Positions 5,938 through 6,952 of a stretch of DNA of 6,952 bases are shown here, in pieces. Each line of letters opens with the position of its first letter. The stretch's first letter is position 1. The notes under the pieces are model-generated. The model did no database searches and was not told where the DNA came from. It saw only the letters and a program-made list of their open reading frames with translations. The DNA is from CAZQLE01 sp964593905. Its GTDB lineage: Bacteria > Chloroflexota > Anaerolineae > Anaerolineales > Anaerolineaceae. The stretch is taken from NCBI GenBank assembly GCA_964593905.1, contig CAZQLE010000199.1:1-6952 (forward strand), in the 5' to 3' direction. Made by a program: the position numbers and the translations under genes.

Positions 5938-6952
5938 ATGGCGATGGCTGAACAAAATAAACCCGTGAAAGAACAGCTCTGGCTGCCGTTGGGTGTCATT
6001 ACAACGGCCGCACTGTTGACGTATCTGCCCCATGTTTTTCACCTGGGTTTGTATTTTGATGACTGGTATATTCTGTGGACCGGGTTTACTGACGGCGCGC
6101 GGCGGCTGATCGAAGTGCAGTCACTGGACCGCCCGGTGCAAGGCTGGTTGTTTGCGCTGACCTATGAGATGATCGGCATTGATCCGCTGCGCTGGCAGCT
6201 CTGGCAGTTGTTTTTGCACTGGGTTAGCGCACTGGCGGCGTTTTGGGCGCTGCGCCGGCTGGCGCCGGGTGAGACACGCTTTTCGCTGGGCGGGGGGCTG
6301 TTGTTCTTGCTTTATCCGGGGTTTACCTCGTGGCCGGCGGCGGTAACCATGCAAACATTGACGGTTGCGATGCTGTGCGGGGTGGTCTCTTTTGCGGCTG
6401 CGCTGGAGGCCCTGGAGCATTCGAAACTGTTGGCGCGGTTTTTCTGGTGGGGGCTCAGCTTTCTTGGCGGGCTGGCCTGCTTTTTTCTGTTTGAGTGGAT
6501 GATCAGTTTTACGGTGATCACATTGCTGCTGCTGGCTGTGCAGATTATTCGCAAACAGGGGGGGGCGCCACACTTCAATGGGCCTTTGTTTAAACAGATT
6601 CTTTTGAACTGGCTGCCCTCGGCCCTGGCCGCGCTGATTTTTCTGTACTGGCGCGTCTTTGTGTTTGTCAATTTGCGCGCTGCGACCAGCCTGGACGGGT
6701 TGAAAGCGGCTTATTTGCAGCAGCCGCTGCAAATGGGGCTGCGGTTGGGCGTGGAGTTGGTGAAAGATCTGATGGAGACCCTGCTGCTGGTCTGGGGGGT
6801 GCCGTTTTATCATGCCTGGGGTACGCTGACCACAGGTGAGATGATCACTGCGCTGCTGGTGGGGCTGCTGTTGGGGGCGGCGGTATACGGGGTCTGGCGA
6901 AAATTGGAGCCAACCGGTAAGTTTGCCCACCGGAAAGCTCTGGCGTGGTGCG
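5938..6952 (+). CDS. Polytopic membrane protein, possible GT-C-type glycosyltransferase (3' end missing)
   Basis: Open frame without a stop for 338 codons to the window edge, strongly hydrophobic with about eight or nine predicted membrane segments: near 15-36, 67-81, 86-105, 116-131, 134-156, 168-200 (probably two), 223-246, 276-295 and 302-319. Just after the first segment comes FDDWYILW (40-47) and then LDRPVQ (63-68). An acidic pair in the first outer loop followed by an Arg-Pro is the pattern of GT-C enzymes that use lipid-linked sugars, so a role in cell-envelope glycan or protein glycosylation is plausible; this is inference from pattern only. ATG 5938 is favoured; ATG 5944 (MAEQNK) and TTG 5899 are alternatives, and none has a good ribosome binding site. 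It lies 43 bases after recF with no convincing terminator between them. A 269-codon frame on the opposite strand, rich in Gln, Pro and Arg, is its shadow. Confidence 0.8.
   Translation, partial: MAMAEQNKPVKEQLWLPLGVITTAALLTYLPHVFHLGLYFDDWYILWTGFTDGARRLIEVQSLDRPVQGWLFALTYEMIGIDPLRWQLWQLFLHWVSALAAFWALRRLAPGETRFSLGGGLLFLLYPGFTSWPAAVTMQTLTVAMLCGVVSFAAALEALEHSKLLARFFWWGLSFLGGLACFFLFEWMISFTVITLLLLAVQIIRKQGGAPHFNGPLFKQILLNWLPSALAALIFLYWRVFVFVNLRAATSLDGLKAAYLQQPLQMGLRLGVELVKDLMETLLLVWGVPFYHAWGTLTTGEMITALLVGLLLGAAVYGVWRKLEPTGKFAHRKALAWC

Noticed and set aside
6121..6930. 269-codon open frame on the - strand, rich in Gln, Pro and Arg
   Set aside because: It mirrors a hydrophobic + strand frame that has coherent membrane segments; its composition is what the complement of Leu/Trp/Ala codons gives, and it shows no domain or ribosome site.

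Overview
The window looks like chromosomal DNA from a G+C-rich bacterium. My best guess is Chloroflexota, probably the Anaerolineae. That guess rests on the style of the proteins (a UVR-type ClpC, and a cyclic-nucleotide-domain protein fused to repeated bacterial PH modules), on recF lying outside a dnaA-dnaN-gyrB cluster, and on degenerate hairpin-forming intergenic repeats of a kind I associate with that group. It is inference, not proof. All genes I can support are on the + strand; the long open frames on the - strand are shadows.

Layout. (1) 1-1940: the 3' three quarters of clpC, a two-ring AAA+ unfoldase of the ClpCP protease; its N-terminal domain lies before the window. A very strong intrinsic terminator follows at 1951-1987. 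(2) 1988-2426: about 440 bases without a gene, holding a cluster of diverged direct and inverted repeats and, at its right end, a promoter placed so close to the next ATG that the mRNA is probably leaderless. (3) 2427-4094: a 555-residue membrane protein with an N-terminal CRP/FNR-type cyclic-nucleotide-like domain and two copies of a module made of a membrane hairpin plus a PH-like (DUF304/bPH2) domain. (4) 4173-4682: def, peptide deformylase, with a good Shine-Dalgarno sequence. (5) 4689-5894: recF, the recombination mediator ATPase, 6 bases after def and probably translationally coupled to it. (6) 5938-6952: the first 338 codons of a polytopic membrane protein that runs off the window; its DDW and RP motifs after the first membrane segment suggest a GT-C-type glycosyltransferase.

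ClpC (protein quality control), peptide deformylase (N-terminal maturation of nascent proteins) and RecF (gap repair) are housekeeping genes. No terminator is visible from 2427 to the end, so genes 3 to 6 could share a transcript, although a weak promoter is possible before def. I see no phage, plasmid, CRISPR, toxin-antitoxin or defence system. The least ordinary items are the cNBD-plus-duplicated-PH membrane protein, its apparently leaderless start, and the repeat cluster.
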